Shown: positions 62,302 through 64,000 of the stretch, in pieces
Layout: every line of letters begins with the position of its first letter
Position numbering within the stretch: position 1 is the first letter of the stretch
Source of the DNA: Rs1 sp038900335
GTDB taxonomy: Bacteria; Pseudomonadota; Gammaproteobacteria; Pseudomonadales; Balneatricaceae
NCBI GenBank assembly: GCA_038900335.1
Contig: JBBMRB010000006.1
Location: forward strand, 1 to 64,000
DNA length: 64,000 bases
Reading direction: 5' to 3'
Position numbers and translations under genes: made by a program
Notes under the pieces: model-generated
The model's input: only the letters and a program-made list of their open reading frames with translations
Told to the model about the DNA's origin: nothing
The model's database searches: none

Positions 62302-63051
62302 ATGAAAATTGTGACATGGAATTGTAATGGGGCGCTACGCAACAAAACTAAGGAGTTAGATGCTTTAAACGCTGATATTTTAGTAATACAAGAGTGTGAA
62401 GACCCTGAACAATCCACTAAAGAGTATAAAAATTGGGCTGGTAATTGCTTATGGATAGGAAAATCGAGAAACAAAGGTGTGGGTGTTTTTGCTAGAAACG
62501 GTCATCATCTTAAAAAACAGCACTGGCAAGGCTCTTATGCTATTAAAGGCATTAAGTTCCCTCACCCTGCTTTAAGTTGGAACACCGAGGACTTAGAACT
62601 TTTCCTTCCTTGTAAGATAAATGATGATATCAACCTATTAGCTGTTTGGACTAAAGCTGCAAACTCACCTAGCTTCGGTTATATGGGACAAGTTTGGAAG
62701 TTCCTGCAAATCCACCGCGCTGAACTGGAGCAGGAAAAAACTATTATACTAGGAGATTTTAATAGCAATACAATATGGGATGAGCCCGATCGATGGTGGA
62801 GCCACACCGATGTCGTCAATGAACTAAAGCATTCAGGAATAAGGAGTTTATATCATTACCAGTTTAATGAAGAGCAAGGTAAAGAAACTACTCCAACATT
62901 TTATATGCATCGAAAAACTGAAAGACCTTACCATATAGATTACACTTTTTTGTCACAAGACCTCATTAATAAAAGCCACTTAACCATAGGTGCTTTAACT
63001 TGGTTAGACACCAGTGATCATTTGCCTTTAATTACTGACATAAGTATTTAG
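62302..63051 (+). CDS. Endonuclease/exonuclease/phosphatase family protein
   Basis: The protein has the EEP fold motifs: VTWNCNGALRNK (Asn/metal), LVIQECED (catalytic Glu), TIILGDFNSNTIWDE (Asp/Asn), and YHIDYTFLS...SDHLPLITDI (Asp-His). This fits DNase I/exonuclease III-like phosphodiesterases. ATG at 62302 gives MKIVTWNCNG, the usual start (249 residues); the longer frame to 62245 is unlikely. No partner gene is evident; substrates may be nucleic acid or phospholipid. Confidence 0.85.
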   Translation: MKIVTWNCNGALRNKTKELDALNADILVIQECEDPEQSTKEYKNWAGNCLWIGKSRNKGVGVFARNGHHLKKQHWQGSYAIKGIKFPHPALSWNTEDLELFLPCKINDDINLLAVWTKAANSPSFGYMGQVWKFLQIHRAELEQEKTIILGDFNSNTIWDEPDRWWSHTDVVNELKHSGIRSLYHYQFNEEQGKETTPTFYMHRKTERPYHIDYTFLSQDLINKSHLTIGALTWLDTSDHLPLITDISI

Positions 63052-63155
63052 TTCCTCCCTAAATACTCAATATAAAACCCTCTCACCAAACACCAAATAA
63101 ATAGCCATTGGCATGTGCCTTCCCTGTCTGCTGATCAACACTGTCGTTGCGGATG

Positions 63156-64000
63156 CTAGAGCGATTTTTTCGCTGGCGATACCATTGATAATGCGTTATT
63201 CATGCGCTCCCTTACTACTTGTTGCGCGGGCTCTTCGCCTAAATCGTGCAGCTCTTGAGGGTCATTCAATAGATCAAATAATTGAGGGCGAAAGTGCTCA
63301 TAGTGAATATATTTCCAACGCGTATCACAAATCATCGCCGCGCGACTTTGATCAGGCTCTAGGTTTAAGCGTTTACGGGCATTGCGCCAAGCATAATCCG
63401 CTTCACTGACTGCATATTCACGCCACGGTATTTGTGGCTCGCCAATTAATACCGGCATTAAAGAGCGCCCCTCTAAACTGTGGCTACACTCTTTAGCACC
63501 TGCTAAGTCTAAAAACGTGGGTACTAGATCAATAGCCTCAACCAGCCTGTCATCTGTGCTGCCCCTACTTTTATCGGCGCTTGTTCGCGGGTCGTGAATA
63601 ATCAATGGTATGCGCACACTCGCCTCATGAAATAGCTCTTTTTCACCCAGCCAGTGATCGCCAAGATAATCACCGTGATCAGCAGTGAGTACGATGATTG
63701 TATTCTCGTATTCGCCAATTTCTTTCAGGTGATCAATCACTCGCTGAATATGCGTATCAATTTGGCTAATAAGCCCCATGTAAGGCGGAATAACCCGCTC
63801 GCGCACCTCATCGTGAGCAAAATTTTGCGATTCCATATGGCCCATAAATGCGGTGATGACGGGGTGATCTGTCTCTTTTTCTGCCTGGCTAGCGTTTCTG
63901 TCAACAATATCATCAGCGCTATACATATTATGATAAGGCGCTGGTGCTATGTACGGCCAATGTGGCTTTATATAACTTAAATGTAGACACCACGGCTGCC
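63156..64000 (-). CDS. Sulfatase, 5' end cut by the window edge
   Basis: The readable protein contains sulfatase C-terminal motifs: VERIPPY-type substrate loop, IIVLTADHGDYLGDHWLGEKELFHEASVRIPLIIHDPR (metal-binding D-H) and KWKYIHYEHFRPQLFDLLNDPQELHDLGEE. The frame remains open to 64000 and encodes LSYIKPHWPYIAPAPYHNMYSADDI upstream of an internal Met at 63926, so the gene extends beyond the window and that Met is not the start. The catalytic formylglycine Cys/Ser lies outside. It resembles choline-sulfatase or phosphonate monoester hydrolase relatives. Confidence 0.9.
   Translation of the reverse strand, partial: QPWCLHLSYIKPHWPYIAPAPYHNMYSADDIVDRNASQAEKETDHPVITAFMGHMESQNFAHDEVRERVIPPYMGLISQIDTHIQRVIDHLKEIGEYENTIIVLTADHGDYLGDHWLGEKELFHEASVRIPLIIHDPRTSADKSRGSTDDRLVEAIDLVPTFLDLAGAKECSHSLEGRSLMPVLIGEPQIPWREYAVSEADYAWRNARKRLNLEPDQSRAAMICDTRWKYIHYEHFRPQLFDLLNDPQELHDLGEEPAQQVVRERMNNALSMVSPAKKSL

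Noticed and set aside
63113..63409. Plus-strand frame opposite the sulfatase
   Set aside because: It is the shadow of the sulfatase gene, with no ribosome site or motif.

Overview
The window is about 64 kb of a low-GC, densely coded gammaproteobacterial chromosome. I infer a marine member of the Cellvibrionales/Spongiibacteraceae type. The inference rests on gene orders typical of gammaproteobacteria (hemC-hemD-hemX-hemY; ygfB-pepP-ubiH-ubiI; zapA-6S RNA-ygfA; rluD-pgeF-clpB), a FimX-type c-di-GMP receptor with type IV minor pilins, and AT-rich spacers. The exact genus cannot be fixed from sequence alone. I see no prophage, insertion sequence, CRISPR array or conjugative element. This is mostly core chromosome with a few accessory patches.

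Layout. 1-340: a tRNA-Gln/tRNA-Met/tRNA-Gln cluster followed by a 17-bp tandem repeat. 0.5-2.6 kb: a FimX-like GGDEF/EAL protein. 2.7-6.5 kb: an LPS-kinase-like gene with an unknown partner, a serine/threonine dehydratase and a cysteine dioxygenase. 6.6-11 kb: clpB (with a sigma32-type promoter), pgeF and rluD. 11.5-13.3 kb: bamD and nadE. 13.5-16.8 kb: four minor pilin genes and a DUF2726-like protein. 17-19.4 kb: a 2OG-Fe(II) oxygenase and a calcium-binding-type protein. 19.6-30.9 kb: amino-acid catabolism genes, most with a divergent regulator (Lrp/class V aminotransferase; Lrp/gamma-lyase; XRE-cupin/tdh-kbl), then unknown membrane proteins and a chemoreceptor. 31.5-37.6 kb: rlmI and the ubiquinone hydroxylase operon. 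37.9-39.9 kb: a ZapB-like protein, zapA, 6S RNA and 5-formyl-THF cyclo-ligase. 40-43.8 kb: a VOC/TetR divergon with paired operators, a gcvR-like gene, a binding protein, a DUF2132 protein and a START lipoprotein. 43.8-50.1 kb: argH and hemCDXY. 50.2-52.2 kb: a nitronate monooxygenase and a TehA-like transporter. 52.4-54.5 kb: hisBHF without hisA. 55-58.8 kb: asmA, mutY, yggX and tRNA-Phe. 59.3-64 kb: a YHYH-domain cassette, a yheT hydrolase, an EEP nuclease-fold protein and a sulfatase cut by the window end.

How the parts work together. FimX and the minor pilins both belong to type IV pilus biology. The threonine, serine, cysteine and methionine catabolic genes are scattered but repeatedly paired with small-molecule-sensing regulators (Lrp, XRE-cupin), which suggests amino acids are used as carbon and nitrogen sources. 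hemCDXY, the ubi genes and his are housekeeping biosynthesis.

Nothing here is a clearly new defence or mobile system. The items most worth a second look are: paired 16-bp operators 31 bp apart in the VOC/TetR promoter; a 35-bp inverted repeat upstream of the XRE-cupin/tdh pair; mutually exclusive hairpins at the head of the asmA leader; a 36-bp perfect palindrome after hemY; the missing hisA; the YHYH two-gene secreted cassette; and the compact minor-pilin set without pilY1 or pilE.
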